From Ligula intestinalis (lineage: Eukaryota; Platyhelminthes; Cestoda; Diphyllobothriidea; Diphyllobothriidae), in assembly GCA_036362985.1 (NCBI GenBank), contig JAYGXS010000001.1, positions 73,108,377 to 73,172,376 on the forward strand: DNA of 64,000 nucleotides, in the 5' to 3' direction. The notes under the pieces were generated by a model, which saw only the letters and a program-made list of their open reading frames with translations, ran no database searches and was not told the origin of the DNA. Within the stretch, counting starts at the first letter, position 1. Every line of letters begins with the position of its first letter. Below are positions 23,527 through 35,770 of the stretch, in pieces. The position numbers were made by a program, and so were the translations under genes.

Positions 23527-24185
23527 TCCTCCCAGTGCACATCTCAGCATTAGTTTTATTAAGGTAAATATACGTGTACGCCTTTGTGCTCCCTAATAGT
23601 AGCAGTTGCGTGACTTTTTATGCGGAGCTAACCCGCCGACGGGTAGCCTTTTTATACGGTCGACCAGTCAAACACACCAGTCTGGATATGAAAACCAGTG
23701 CTCATGCGATTTTGGTTGTCTGGCGTTCGAAGACCCACACTGATCTGAATTCCGATGACCACAGACGTATACCGTGAGAACCTAAAGACGTCACTCAGGA
23801 AGGTCAGTTACAAAGATTCTCGGGTTGACAGTTTTCACGCGTCAGTCCGGATTTTAGCTTAAAAATCAGAACGAGTTCCAACAAGAATTTTCGGCACAGT
23901 TTTGATATGATACCAGCAAGGAGCAGCTGTGTTGGAGCTGGGCGACGAGATGCCCGGCCTATAATGTCGGTAGAGCCTATGATGGGGCGGTAGCAGCCTG
24001 CATGGCAAATTCTTGTTCGCAATCCACCATTGGTGTTTCCGAATTAAAAAGGAATGTTGTTGAGAGCCATTTTTCTTTCAGGTAAAGCAGCTGCAGGGTG
24101 AAAAAATTTCGACAAACAATGGGGTGTATAAACAAATGACATGTAAATGGATATCTGGGCAACGGTAGCTTATGTATCCCCACTC
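23527..24185. other. No gene recognised
   Basis: Overlapping short frames without domain or splice support. Confidence 0.4.
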
Positions 24186-24700
24186 ATTAATCCCTAAAAC
24201 CTGCATGTTTTCCTATGAAAACGGTGTTTATCGGGTTTAATGGGCGGGAAATTAGGATACGCAGTGGAATATTCTTTAATAAATGCATTTTTATTTTACT
24301 GTATTTAGAAATGTTGTTGATTTATATCTGTAGATTTTCCTAATCTTTATTATCATTTAACTTATTGCGGAAAAACCCGATTATCAAATTGCAGGTTTCT
24401 TGAATTTCCCGAAAAATTGAAATGGGGGTTAAAAGGTCGTCTACTTCAACTTGCCTGTTGTCCAACTTACCGTTCTGGAGTTAGATTAGTAAACTCCGCG
24501 GCGTGAAGCGCTGCGCACACCTTCAATTTACATGCGGAACAACCTGTTTCCAGCGGCTGCGGGAAGCAAATTCAACTACATTTTTTCACTTTACACTTAC
24601 TTCTAAAAATTTCCTTCTCAGCCTACCCTATTTATCCAACCCACATAATCTACCTTTGCCGATATCTGGAAAGAAACAAGATATTATGCGATATGCAGCA
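24186..24700 (+). repeat. Diverged copy of the 49.3-kb MITE family
   Basis: It shares with 49320-49745 the ordered blocks 'ttttattttactgtattta', 'gcggaaaaacccgattatca', 'aaggtcgtctacttcaactt' and 'gttagattagta' plus the GC-rich hairpin, followed by a pyrimidine-rich end (cctaccctatttatccaa). The terminal inverted repeats are degraded, so the ends are approximate. Confidence 0.65.
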
Positions 24701-24769
24701 CGTTTTTCGCTCAGGACGCTCTTGCATAAACAGCGCTCTTTAGATGCTGGAAAGGTGGACATTAGTCTC

Positions 24770-25640
24770 AGATAATGGTTATCCAGTTTTCAGCCTATTT
24801 CTTAACTTCAAGAAGGCTTTTGATAGCGTAACGCCTAGGCTTGTTTCATAAAAAATTAGGGCGATGAAAATTCATGGGTGAATTTTTAAATGGACGGGGA
24901 GCTTCTTGTCTCTCAGACAACAGAGAAATGTTATTGGAAACTCTGTCTCGGAGTGGACACATGTAAAAAATGGTGTTAAAAAGGGTTACGTTTTCGTCCC
25001 GCTTCTCCTTCTTATCTACGTAAACTACTGCATTCATGACTTAGACTGTGAAGCTGTCATGTTTTAAGATGACGACAAATGTTGGGGCTAAAGTACGCTG
25101 TGCTGACGGTACAAAAAGTTTACATTCGGATATTGGCAAACTAATTGTCCGATCGACCACGTGGATGCTTAAATTTGGTTGATCCAAGTCTGTGGTCCTA
25201 AACATAAGCTGCGGTCGAAACGTATCGCAGAGACACAAGTATTATATAAAAGGCATCGCACTGAAAGTGTTCAAACCCACAAAGATCTGAACCTGTGAAT
25301 AACCGTGAATTTGGTGCCAACCAAACAACCGAAGGTGGTCCAGAAGTCGACTGATACATTGCCCTGGATCAGACGTGCGTTTAGGATATTCTCCTCTGAT
25401 CTCTTCTGTGAAATATCCGGAGTCTCTGGGTGGCCATTTTGAGGTAACGGAATGCCAGTTCGGACACTGTGGATGTAAAAAATATTGACCTTCTGGAGCA
25501 GGTTAACGGAGGGCAACGAATGTGGTCAAGGTCCTAAGGAAGTAGCGTATCAAATAGATTGTAAAGTTTAACTTATTTCCCTTGTCTTATAGGCACTTAT
25601 AGTGAAGCCTGCTCTGGACATTTCGGATAATCCGGGGTCA
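24770..25640 (+). mobile_element. Non-LTR retrotransposon RT remnant (CR1/Jockey-like)
   Basis: With several stops the + strand reads FLNFKKAFDSVTPRLVS (palm motif), KWTGSFLSLRQQRNVIGNS, VKNGVKKGYVFVPLLLLIY (motif B), and then MF.DDDKCWG where the F/YADD motif is expected. Farther on, HKDLNL and a region resembling the C-terminal 'LERVQRRATK...' segment are visible to about 25640. The order is that of a CR1/Jockey-type RT. The copy is 5' truncated and abuts the MITE-like repeat at 24186-24700. Confidence 0.75.
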
Positions 25641-28600
25641 TAGTTTTTCCCTGAGATCGGAGGATTTCTCAGGTTTGCCAGCCAAACTAAATTGCATGGC
25701 CATACTTGCAAAGTTATTATAGGATATAATATCTGGACCCCGAATATTTGCGCACATTAAAGTTATAAGCAAACGCACTCGATTGGACCTCAAACAATGT
25801 GTATTCAGCCAAAGATTGGTACAACCTTGTAGCGACTTCTTATTCTAAGTCATGCTTTACTTACATGCATGTGGGACATGACCCGAGTGTCTAGCTTTCG
25901 TGCCTATCAGCCCGTGCGTGCTAGGTGGTCAAACCTTCAATTAAGATCACGAACTTGGCTGGCCAACTGGCCTACCACTTCCCAAGGCCAAGTCACAAAG
26001 GGACCTAAAATGTGGCGACTGCTTATTCTCAGAAACTCCCGGAGCAGGCTGCCTGTTGCAGACCTCCGGATCCGGCGACTACACCTATCGGAATGCGACT
26101 CTGGACTTCGGCCCACTCATGACTGAAGTGCCCTCGTCTGAGAGTCACTTACTGATTTCTTATATTCTACTCAGTTAACATTTCATTCAATTATCCGTAA
26201 CAATTATCCATAACAATCTGTCTTATCATATTAGCTAGAACATAACCGTTGGGATATGTTCTACCGTCTATTATCTGGTGAGACCACTTCGCTACGAAGC
26301 GAGACGGATACCACCGACAGCATTTTTGATTTTCAAAAAGACCTGGTGACATTATATTTGACTAACAGCGACTCGCACAACATGACCTCTCATCTACAGC
26401 CTTATTAAATCTTCCTGGCTCAAGTTTTCTCCATCGTTTGGCATTTTATCGTGACAACGCATTCAATGTTCTGTTATGATTTGACTACAGAACACATTAA
26501 ACGTCTAAAACTTTATGATTATTGTAAAATGTCATGGTTCCTTTGCATTAATATGGTCATGATAAGCGTCAATCGCCTAGAACCCTTGAAATATAGATAC
26601 GCATGAAAGGTTGTGAAAGCCGATTAATACAAAACAAACGGCGGACAAAAAAACAAAAGCATATCTTCTACTAGCGGAATACACTTAGCTCAGTCAGCAA
26701 TTCCAACGAACTCCTTTTTCGGTATAGCCGAAACGCTTCAATTAAAACGAAGAATCACAATAATAGCCGTCAAAATAAACTGACCATTGAGATAAAATAA
26801 GTTCAACATGCTTATTGGATATCCATGTGAGAGACCAGGTATAAAGAAGAAATTAAAACAAGATCCATGACGAGTTAGCAGTGTTTTTTTCTATCTACCA
26901 GCGAATTTTTCTTTTAAAACGAAAGCTAAAAATTTTTTGAAGACGGAAAACTCAGAACGAAGCAGCGAAAAAACCCCTGCAATGAAAGTGGGGTTGTTAC
27001 TCTGTGTGCCCTTTCAAAAAAGTGCAATTTTCGGGGCTTCACCCCACATGACTGCATACTTTGCCACTTTAGTATAATCCGGAGTGTTTAAAATTTTTGT
27101 AGTTTTCAGGTATGAGTTTCGGTTAATTTTTGCAAGATCAGATTGATAATCATATGTAAAGCCTTAATAATTTACCTAGACACCATCCAGGTTGTATAAT
27201 CGACCTATGTTCAGTTACAGCACACATGTACTGGCCTGTCGAAACCAAAAATAGAACTTCAGTTGCTCCATACCCAATATTGTAGATTCGCAAGAAAACT
27301 CGAATTGAAGTATAGATAGTGCCTTCCTGGCGCTAACAAATATAAATGCCAAAATTCCAAAAGTGACCTAGTTAACCCAATGTCATAGCATAGGATGACG
27401 ATTCCTTCCAATATGCTCTCGATGGGCTACCCATTTCAAATATTGACGCACCGAAACACATTGGTGGTCTAATAAAGTTTCATATCAACCCCCTTCATAG
27501 TGTCTAAAGGCATCTGAACGCGCGGTTTACGTGCCGTTTCAGATCAGACGGGGATTCGTCCACATCCAAAAAGAACTCTTCAGATAAACTTACGGAGATT
27601 TAGAGTAATCCATCCAGGCCTGGCGTTCGTAGGTTAAGAAAGATTATCTGAACCCGGAACGAATGCAGGCGGGGGTTACAAAATGGTCAAGAATTCTGTT
27701 CATTTGCAGTACGAAGACAGATTGACTGAATTATTGCCTCTCAATTACATTCAACTCTACCATGAACTAATACAAACCTAGTAAATTTTCAAAGGCCGTG
27801 AGTAAAGCTTAGAATTTGATAAATTATTTGAGTAAGCTTGGACGGATCAGCTGCTGGGCCGAGGCTTTAAGCTGCACACGAAGCCGGCCCATATGGGGTT
27901 TCGATAGAATGCCTTTTCGCGTTCTGATACATATAATGAACATGATGTCAGTAGCGGCAGTTGAGAAATGAATCACACATATCGCTGATATTAAAGCTAC
28001 ATTTGTTTTATGTTCTCTTGTAAAGGTTGCAATCTTTTTTACTTTTGGATATGGAAAGTGAGCTGAAGAGCGGAAGCGTTAGGAGTTTTTCCACTGCCTG
28101 CTCTTCTTTCTCAGATACACTGCTGGCTCGTGTAAACTGAGTGTGTGTATTACTTGAAACAAGCGAGTAGCCATTTGAAATTGCGTGAACGACCTCTTTT
28201 TCATTTCTGAAATCCTATGTTCCAAGAGGAAGTTCAAAGGCAGTTGCCTATATTTCCTTGAATAAATTTGACTTGATTTGAGTTGACTTCTCGCAATAAA
28301 CTGACTTAATGATTTACGTGAACGCTAACCAGAATAAGTAACCGGCGTATCCCAGATACAAAAGCAAATTGCACTTTTTTCTTTCCAATGTTTGAATTAC
28401 ACAGATAAACACAGGCATTAATGGGATAAATAAATTTCTCTAACAGCTTAAGACCAATCGTTTAAGTCAGCTCTATTGCGAAGAGCATTTTTAAATTCGT
28501 TTGAAAGTTTGATGATTTTTATTGTTTTGACTATTTACTTGAAAAATGAACAGACGTGAACGTGTTTTCGACCGACGAAAGTATACTTCTACATTAGAAT

Positions 28601-28828
28601 ACTCGGAAAAGCTCCTGAAAGCATTGCCATACTTATCCTGTCAAGTAAGTTTTAAACGCTTAGCTATATTCTATGTGGGTTTCAAGGATTTTTAGTGGGT
28701 TTTTCATTTGCTTGTTTGTTGAACACAACAGATTCGTATTAATTTATAATGGCATCTCATGCTTTTGATAAATATATCTATTATATGAGAAACTGTTGTT
28801 AATTTTCTCATATATTATTATTATTACT
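25641..28828. other. A/T-rich intergenic stretch, no gene recognised
   Basis: The only long frame (25869-26126, +) has no domain and no splice context. I see no repeats with clear ends. Confidence 0.45.
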
Positions 28829-29756
28829 GTTCCGGTACCAAACGATAGAATGATTCCAGTCGGACAAAAAGATAGAGGCGAATAGGCCCCTGTAGCCTTT
28901 GGTACTAGCGCACCGTGATTGCGTTTATGGGCGGTATTCCGTGCTTTGACTGGAGGAGGTTACAAGCCGCCATCGAAATCGATTGTCGAACACACACACA
29001 AGCCCGCCCCCACCTACGAAAAACCCTACGCGCACGCACGCCTCCTAAGTTTGGTCCTCCCCCACGAAAAAATACGGCGCCTGGATCGATGTCTTGCTTT
29101 GACAACCTTTGTCGGCGTATGCCAAGGGCGAAAAAACCGTGTTCTGATCACACTTAATGCGTTATAATAGTGCGGGAGGGGGTAGGGGCCGACTATGTGC
29201 ATCAAGTGCAATCTGAGCAGGCTCGAATAAGCCAAATTTGTGGACGTAGTTTTTTACTTGCTTTTTGACTACCTTCTCAAATGGCCTGGAAAGAAAAGCC
29301 CTCACGTCAGTAGGAGGGGGCTGGCTACAATAAACATTCGGCTTAACCGAGCCTGCTCAGATTGCACTTGGTGCACATAGTCGCCTTCTATCCCCTCGCC
29401 TCCTATTATAACGCATTATGTGTGATCTGAACATGGGTTTTTCGCCCTTGGCATACGCCGGCAATAGTTGCTAAAGCAAAGCCTTGATCCAGGCGCCGTA
29501 TTTTTTTTTGGGGGGGGGGGGACCAAACTTAGGGGGGGGGGGTGGGGGGTGGGGGGTTTTTTTGGGGGGGGGGGGGGGGGGTTGTGTGTGCGTGTTCGAC
29601 AATCGATTTCGATAGCGGCTTGTAACCTCTCACAGTCAAAGCACAGAATACCGCCCATATATGCAATTATGGCGCACTAGTACCAAAGGCTACAGGGGCT
29701 TATTCACCTCTATCCTTTTGTCCGACTGGAACCATTCTATCCTTCGGTACCGGAAC
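28829..29756. repeat. Large palindrome: ~415-bp inverted arms around a ~95-bp spacer
   Basis: The left arm 28829 to about 29242 and right arm about 29336 to 29756 are reverse complements over their length. The tips are 'gttccggtaccaaacgatag' on the left and its near-complement ending 'ggtaccggaac' on the right. Both carry 'ttccagtcggacaaaaggat', 'cctgtagcctttggtactag', 'aatcgatttcgat' and 'aagtgcaatctgagcaggct'. The right arm contains a long poly-G stretch (29510-29580) where the left arm has mixed C-rich sequence. No transposase is inside. This could be a fold-back DNA transposon derivative or an inverted duplication of a short repeat. Confidence 0.9.
29510..29580 (+). repeat. Poly-G tract
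   Basis: Several runs of 9-19 G's within about 70 nt, in the right arm of the palindrome. Frames across it encode glycine or proline runs and are not genes. Such a tract may form G-quadruplex and may be partly a sequencing or assembly artefact. Confidence 0.85.
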
Positions 29757-29769
29757 ATTGCTATTAGGG

Positions 29770-32110
29770 GGCAGCCTTGCAATTGATTGGCTTTGCGACT
29801 CGTATTTTCAAGCGATAGTTGCACAGTCGCTTGCAAACAGACTGGGTCAACTGCACTTTGAAGTAGTCTTTGAGGTACTCAACCCCTGTGCATCACCAAT
29901 CCATTTTTTGTCTCGATCCAATTCCTCTCTGACTGTGAGGGACGTCGAGTTAACCAATTGGGGACCCAAGTAAACTTGGTTGACACCTAACTCAAAACCA
30001 CTGTTGGTTGTAGTCTTTTATCTGCGAGTACTGGGTTGGAGACGGTAACACAGAGCTCGCCAGACAGACGATAAAAAACCTACCCAAACCACCCCACTAC
30101 TCTTTCTTGGATAGCCTGGTATATCCTTGCGATATTGTCAAGGCAGTTGCGTACTACCGCAGATGTAAAGAAGTCGGTGTAAGTAACGTGAAAGACGGTT
30201 CTCAGACACTGATGTTAAGATGTCCCAAATTTTCGACCTCCCCCCGCTCGCACAGGCCGGTATTTAAAACTGTAGAGGAGGTCTGACCGGGTGGATGCAC
30301 GGTGCACACGGATATTCGTGGCGATGGAGATGTCGCGTTGGGTCCATAGGCGCTTTTAAAAAAAGGTAGAAAACAATGTCGGCCTTACTGTATCTTTTCG
30401 GCAGCAGTCTTAGCCCGAATTATTTGAAACTGCCCGCTTTTTCTAGTTAAAAGCCACTTATCTCATAGGGGTCCCTTTTACTGGTTAGGTACGGCGCTTC
30501 AAAACAGGTACACAAATGTCCGAGACCAATTCACCAGGAATGGCATCGTCCCTCCAGGCTTGTTCTATCATCTCATAGATCCAGGGCGCTATAATGTCGA
30601 CATAATACTTGTATATATCAGCGGGTATACTGTCGTCTCCAGTTTCTTCTTCTTGTGCAGCCTTTGTATAACATCAGTGACTTCTTCTTCAGCAGGAGGG
30701 CCAAATACACTGCATAGATTGGAAAGGGTGGAGGAAGCTGCAGATGACAATGAAGGAGTAGTTGTTTAGTTATCAAAGTTAAGCATGCGATTAAAGTGCT
30801 AACTCCAGCGCTTAACCTTAACCGTCTTCTAATCAGCAAAGCTGTCGTTTATATCGCGAGCATAATGAGCCTTACCAGTAATTTAGCAGGTGATTCGGTA
30901 TAATTTTCGAATGCCAACGACGTTTGAGACCTCATTCGGGTAGGTCACTATTTCATTCCAATATCGTTTCTGGTTATCCCTAGTCGATTCGGTCATCATC
31001 ACTTGTATTATTATTATTACGATCGTCACCTGGAGCTGTTGGAAGGAGTCCTTAAGACGGGTCTTGGCTCGAACCGCCTAAGCGGATGACTGCAAGGTTC
31101 CTCCGTTGACCTTGTCACTGCGCCGTTTCTGACTTTATCCAAAAAGTTTCTCCGCTGCCCAGTAGCCTGGTTTTTTTGAGTGATTGCCATTGTCTTCTGA
31201 CTTCTTCGTCGCCTCAGCTCGTAAGACGGGACCGGACTTGTCTACTCAGTGTTTCGGCAGTATTGGGTTGTTCGATTTTGCGACATCGAGGCCTCTGGCA
31301 TGTGGAATTTTGGGCACGGCTGCAAGGTGAATTTAAAGCATGTGTGAGCGAGAGCATGGTCCGCCCTATATGCCTTACCTGTCTTGACACCACGCAGAGA
31401 TCTGCTACTGTAAACCCAATTTCAGAACCTTGAACCAACTAGAATGTAAGCAATCTGACTGGTGGTATGACCGTCGTTTAAATACTGGGTCAGCAGATAT
31501 TTGTAGCGATGCTGCAAGCATGTGTTGGGTGACAAATAGTCAATTTTAATCACTAAAATTCAGAATTATGTCATAATTGCCGCACTAAGGACGAAACTTT
31601 GAGAAACCAATCAGAGGCCAGTTTTGGCCATTTCAGTTCCCGGCAACAATCAGCAGCTCACGGTGATGAAATCTTCCAACCAATGTTTGAAGCTTCAAGT
31701 AAAACGTATCTTCGTCCTGTTCGGCAGTTGAAGTTGTTGCGTACACGAAGATGGTAAAAAGGTTCGTGTGGTGACCCTTCGGTCGCAAGTAGGCCACTCG
31801 GTCCTTGACAGGTCCCCAAGCAATTAGTACATGATTCACTTGTTGCAAGAGAGCAATCGCGCGAGTTGCGTGGTCCGTTGCGCACCCAGGTAATTTGTCA
31901 GTTGACTGCAATGCTATTTTTCCCGAGTGCATGAGTCAGGAATTTATCTTTCAGGCATTTAGGTTGTACTGAAAAAGGCTGCGCGCCTAGCAATCTTCAC
32001 AAATTACAGCATCCAATACCAAGAGTCCGTTTCCGACTTGGGAGTCCAGCTTGCGTGCCATTCGCTCGCACCACTGCACCAGGGCTTCAGAACACGTCGT
32101 TCCCCTCCGA
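29770..32110 (-). mobile_element. Degenerate LINE with apurinic-type endonuclease and RT
   Basis: On the - strand an endonuclease region begins near 32000 (LDAVICEDC, as in sister copies). It continues through 31932-31633 with AWGPVKDRVAYLRPKG, NLFTIFVYATTSTAEQDED and RFHHRELLIVAGN, the last matching the VAGDWNAR active-site segment of the 44.4-kb copy. Further down, RDNQKRYWNEI and EEEVTDVIQRLHKKKK lie near 30960-30690, ahead of an RT with many stops. The element decays out of recognition near 29800. It is a relative of the LINE at 44190-47900. Confidence 0.7.
31633..31932 (-). pseudogene. LINE endonuclease (EEP) fragment
   Basis: This is the best-preserved 99 codons of the element. It contains the WxPVxDRxAxLRxKGH strand and the FYLKLQTLVGRFHHRELLIV segment before the catalytic Asp/Asn loop, where VAGN replaces VAGDWN at the frame end. 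Confidence 0.7.
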
Positions 32111-33529
32111 AACGGGAGCATTCACCGTAATACTGTACTCGGACATATTTTCCTTGTTTTTTTGGGAATTATGAGCACGGGCGTGTCCCTAGCTGCCGCT
32201 TGGATGGTTTGTTCGAGATCGTTTCCGCTAGCGCTTTGGCTCGAGAATCTAGCCACAAGGCAGCGATCGTGAGCAAACTTTTTAGTGGCGGTTCATGCTC
32301 GTCTTTACTCAGTGCTACCATTAAACTTTGTGGATTTTTGTAAAGCCAGACCCCAGCCTTCCGCACCCTATTAGCTCTGTTGTTGTTGGTCTGCGACTGT
32401 TCATCAGACACTATTGTGTGCTTATTTTATAGCTAAATGTCAATAAAGACGGTTCCAATATCCGTAACCAGTGAACGCTCCCGGTAGCTAGCAGCTAAGC
32501 AAACGGGAAACTCATATTCCCACAATCCTTTGCTCTATCTCCACCAGCTACTGGTGAACGACTCAGTGAGTGTTTTGGTTTTGACCACCCTCTGAAGTTA
32601 GTCCACGAATGTAAACAATTTGACTCACGATAGCAGCGGTAACTGTACTGCTTGTGCTTCTGGCGACATTTTCCTTGAATAATTTACTTCGACTCATACT
32701 TTAAACATACCAAATCAAAACTGGTTGTTCCTCATTGTATTTGATCAGAGTACAAAAACCTCGCAGACTGAAGACGAAAAAGCGAGAGGTGCGCTTCAGG
32801 TCAGTTTTCAAACCATTAACGTATGACTTCAATTAATCAAGTTGGCGATAGTCCTAGGTGCAAACAAAATTACATCCCGGAAGCTTTCGCCATGAAGTGA
32901 GCGCATTATGTGCCCATTATTACAGTCAGCTGATGAAGACAGCGCAGTCGAATGCTTGGGTTCCTGACTGACAGTCTAGATGTTCGTTAAAAAGGGAGCC
33001 GGATAGAGAAATTAGAAAGATCTGGGGCGATCCAAAACCTCCAGATGTTAAATGCCTTCAACGCCTCTGGGCATTGTTCCTCATCCGTTCAAAAATGGGT
33101 TTTGTAGAGACTTGAATGCATTTTAGCGTTCCAAATGCGGTGATCGTTCTTATCGATTTCAATCGCTCCGTTTTAGCTATCCGAAATCAATCTTAATGAA
33201 ATCGTCTATGCTTAATCACTTGATTTAGATATATTCCCCACGCCTCCACCTTTAAGAAGGTTAAAAAGACAGCCCTGTGCGCTGCCTGCTTGAGAATGAA
33301 ATGGATACCATGCTGCTTCTAGCGTGTGCTGTAAGGCCTGTCGAAGGATTAAATGTCCTCTGTGATCTGGGCTTCGATATCGTCGATTTTTGGTTTACAT
33401 CGGTGACTCCATAGTTGCCACTTATATGATTAAGGTATCCTAATATTCTACTGTCGGTGCTCTTTTTTGCCTTTCTTGCTAGTTACTTTGGCAGTCGCGC
33501 CTCCAGAGGCAATATGTCCATATTTCGTT
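32111..33529. other. No gene recognised
   Basis: The frame at 32169-32411 (-) is unrecognised. I see no domain or splice evidence. Confidence 0.4.
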
Positions 33530-33890
33530 GCTTATTAACTTTGTGATTCTAAGTGCACAGTTTTTGGCCGAGTTTGTTTGTTCTGCCTTTTGCGAACGCG
33601 AATATGAAGGTATTCATCAACGTTAATCGGTTTGGTAAACACAATCAATTGCTTAAAGCCCTTCATAAGAACCATTCCGATGCGTTTCAAAAAACACGAA
33701 GCTGAAAAGAGTTGGAGCCGGTACACAACCTGTTCTCCCCATAAAGGCTTCCGAGTTCGTCCGCAGTATGCGGAATTCTGCTGTCACACAGCTGTCTGAT
33801 TGAAATATATCTTTCTAAGTGTCGGAATTTGATCGTTTTTCCGGAGTCTATTCTGTTAGGCGGTATGAAAAAACTTAGCAAGATGGAAAA
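33530..33890 (-). mobile_element. LINE RT fragment
   Basis: Two overlapping - strand frames combine to the RT palm region. KFRHLERYISIRQLCDSRIP is visible, then after a one-base shift TGCVPAPTLFSFVF, which matches the GVKQGCVLAPTLFSLxF motif B of RTE/LINE elements, then a short region before the YADD position. It is a small, frameshifted fragment. Confidence 0.55.
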
Positions 33891-34187
33891 AAAGCTTTCC
33901 TAACGTCAGTTTATTCTACTGACACTTTTGTCTTTACTTGTCGTGTAACAGCTGTAATTGCATTTTCAGTTTTTTAATGTCTTAGTTCTCGTTTTTAAGT
34001 AATGCAAATCCTTCGGGATGAAAATTCCCCCATTCGGACAGACAGTGGATGTGTATTTTCAGCCCAACTCCATCCACTTTAGCGCGATAAACGTGCAATA
34101 TTGATAAGGTACTAAAATAGAGTCAGTATGTAGATAGAGAATTAGAAGGCGTTGCGATCACCGGAATCATACTTTCACTTGTCTGAG

Positions 34188-34223
34188 CTATCGGACTCCT
34201 AGAGTCCAGCGTCAGAGATTAAA
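34188..34223 (-). ncRNA. Decayed hammerhead-like core
   Basis: The same layout as at 6847-6879, but CTGACGC replaces CTGACGA and GATAGCTC replaces GAAAGCTC. Both catalytic boxes are hit, so it should not cleave. Confidence 0.5.
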
Positions 34224-34298
34224 GGCGTACACGAAAAACAAGCAACAGTTATAGGACGCAGGGACCAATACCCGTTATGGGGGAGGGGAAGGGAACAG

Positions 34299-34862
34299 TC
34301 AACTGATAGTACCATCGTTCCGGAGATGCCTGCGCAGCGCGATGTATGTCGGCGCCAGATCGATAAATCGATTGACTGAGTTCTCATCTGAGGCCCAGGT
34401 TTCGATCAATTCGCGGCCTGTTTTCTTGCCAGCGTGCGCGATTACCCTCGTAGTTGCGAAATTAAACTCGTGACCGGTCTCGTAGTTATGGGCGGTCACT
34501 TGCGATGATGCCTCACCCCGTTGTACCGCCCGCTTATGTTCGCGTACGTGCGAACCAAGCAAACGCCCTGTCTGTACTGTATAGTTTCGGGGACAATTTT
34601 GACATAGTATGCGATACACGACGCCTGACTGCTCACTGGGATTTAAACGGTCCTTGATTCGCATGATTCGGCTGCGCATGGTAGCCTTAGGACGGTGTGC
34701 AATTCCAGCGCCTAGTCCCGCAGCAATGCGTTCGGTCGCTTCCGATACATTCTTTATGTATGGCAGAGCATGCCATATCGTACGGGTTGGTCCTGGTTGG
34801 GTCCTCGGAGGGCGAGCACGTAGGCATCGGCTTATAAAAGCCTTCGGATAGCCATTCCGCAT
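34299..34862 (-). pseudogene. PLE GIY-YIG endonuclease, 187-codon open frame
   Basis: It carries the region between RT and nuclease (GYPKAFISRCLRARPPRTQPG), the conserved C..C pair (CQNCPRN), a divergent YIG motif (TVQTGRLLGSHVREHKRAV) and a C-terminal W..D..SVNRF..L.P.Y..LR segment typical of these nucleases. It is the longest uninterrupted PLE frame in the window. Confidence 0.85.
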
Positions 34863-34908
34863 AAACTGGTCGCCTAGATATTGGGCCTCACGTGCCTACT
34901 CTTCCGGG

Positions 34909-35502
34909 TTACTGCAATGAGTCTAGATTCTCTTGAAGAGTGTTTTTTACGCAGCTTATTTTGTGAGCCACCGGATGGTTGCTGTGGCAATTGAGAAGCT
35001 TTGTTGTGTTTGTCGCCTTCCTGTAGACCGTTGTTTCGATCTTGCCGTCGGAAGTTCGCATGACGAGTACATCGAGGAGGGGTAGCTGCTGATCCTTTTC
35101 TTCTTCCCTCGTGAATTTTATGTCTGGGAAGATGGAGTTGAGAAGTTCATGGAAATTCTGCAGCATGTTCCTTTTGACGATAATAAACGTGTCGTCATTG
35201 TAACGGCGTCAAAAGACCGGGGGCTGTTGGCTGAAGGCAATCTTTTCCAGATCTTGTAGGACCAATTCTGTTATTAAACCTGGGATTGGAGAGCCCATTG
35301 GAGTTCCCTTGATCTGCTCATATGTCTCTCCTACAAAGGTGAAGTATGTCTTTTGGCAGAAATCGAACAGCCTCATAAGGTGTTCAATTTTCAGCGAACT
35401 CTGGGTTTCGTCATACAGCTCGTCAAGTTTCTTGCGTAAGACGTCTCGTGCCAAATCCGGTGGAACGAACGCCTTCGCGTCCCCATAACACACGTGGTTC
35501 AC
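34909..35502 (-). pseudogene. PLE reverse transcriptase, palm to thumb
   Basis: Two consecutive frames (35502-35209 and 35166-34909) span motif B, the catalytic YNDD and the thumb. A TGA replaces a probable Trp codon just before RRYNDD. The copy looks recently inactivated compared with others. Confidence 0.82.
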
Positions 35503-35770
35503 CGATTTTCTGCGGCAACACGACGCATCGGCAAGGGCTTCGGCTTACCAGTGAGTCCAATAGCGTTCTCTGGGGTCCAATTCGGAGTAAATCTTTTGAG
35601 AAAACCTCTGTACCAAGCCTGCAAAGATTTGTCCCAAAGAATTTACCCATTGACGCCTTGATTTCTCACATGATTAAACATGCGAAATTTCGTCACTGCA
35701 ATGCGTACCCTAAACCACACGAGGGAAACCACCAATAAAGCTTACCCCTCGTAGGTCTGTTATGCAACGG

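Larger units (their letters stand above)
34140..35770 (-). mobile_element. Penelope-like element: RT, GIY-YIG nuclease and terminal core
   Basis: This is the best-preserved YVGET-type PLE here. RT lies at about 35700-34909, with motif B (YEQIKGTPMGSPIPGLI) ending in a TGA at 35209-35211, then RRYNDDTFIIV with an intact YxDD motif (YNDD, 35191-35202). QLPLLDVLVMR and a VYRKATNT segment follow, then a second shift. The linker and nuclease are at 34862-34299 (AHRPKATMRSRIMR, SGVVYRILCQNCPRNYTVQT, and GHEFNFATTRVIAHA). The terminal unit at 34150-34225 is a decayed hammerhead-like core. The upstream end near 35770 is approximate. A few shifts and stops make it inactive. Confidence 0.88.

Noticed and set aside
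29416..29680. Open frames on both strands (80 and 70 codons) across the poly-G region
   Set aside because: They encode proline or glycine runs from the G tract, mirror the frames in the opposite arm of the palindrome, and have no independent support.
34609..34851. 80-codon + strand frame inside the PLE at 34-35 kb
   Set aside because: It is antisense to the recognisable nuclease frame and has no features of its own.
11547..35211. TGA codons just before the YxDD motif in two different PLE copies, suggesting recoding
   Set aside because: The two stops occupy different positions relative to the motif (one fits Arg CGA to TGA, the other Trp TGG to TGA) and both elements have other breaks. Independent decay is simpler.
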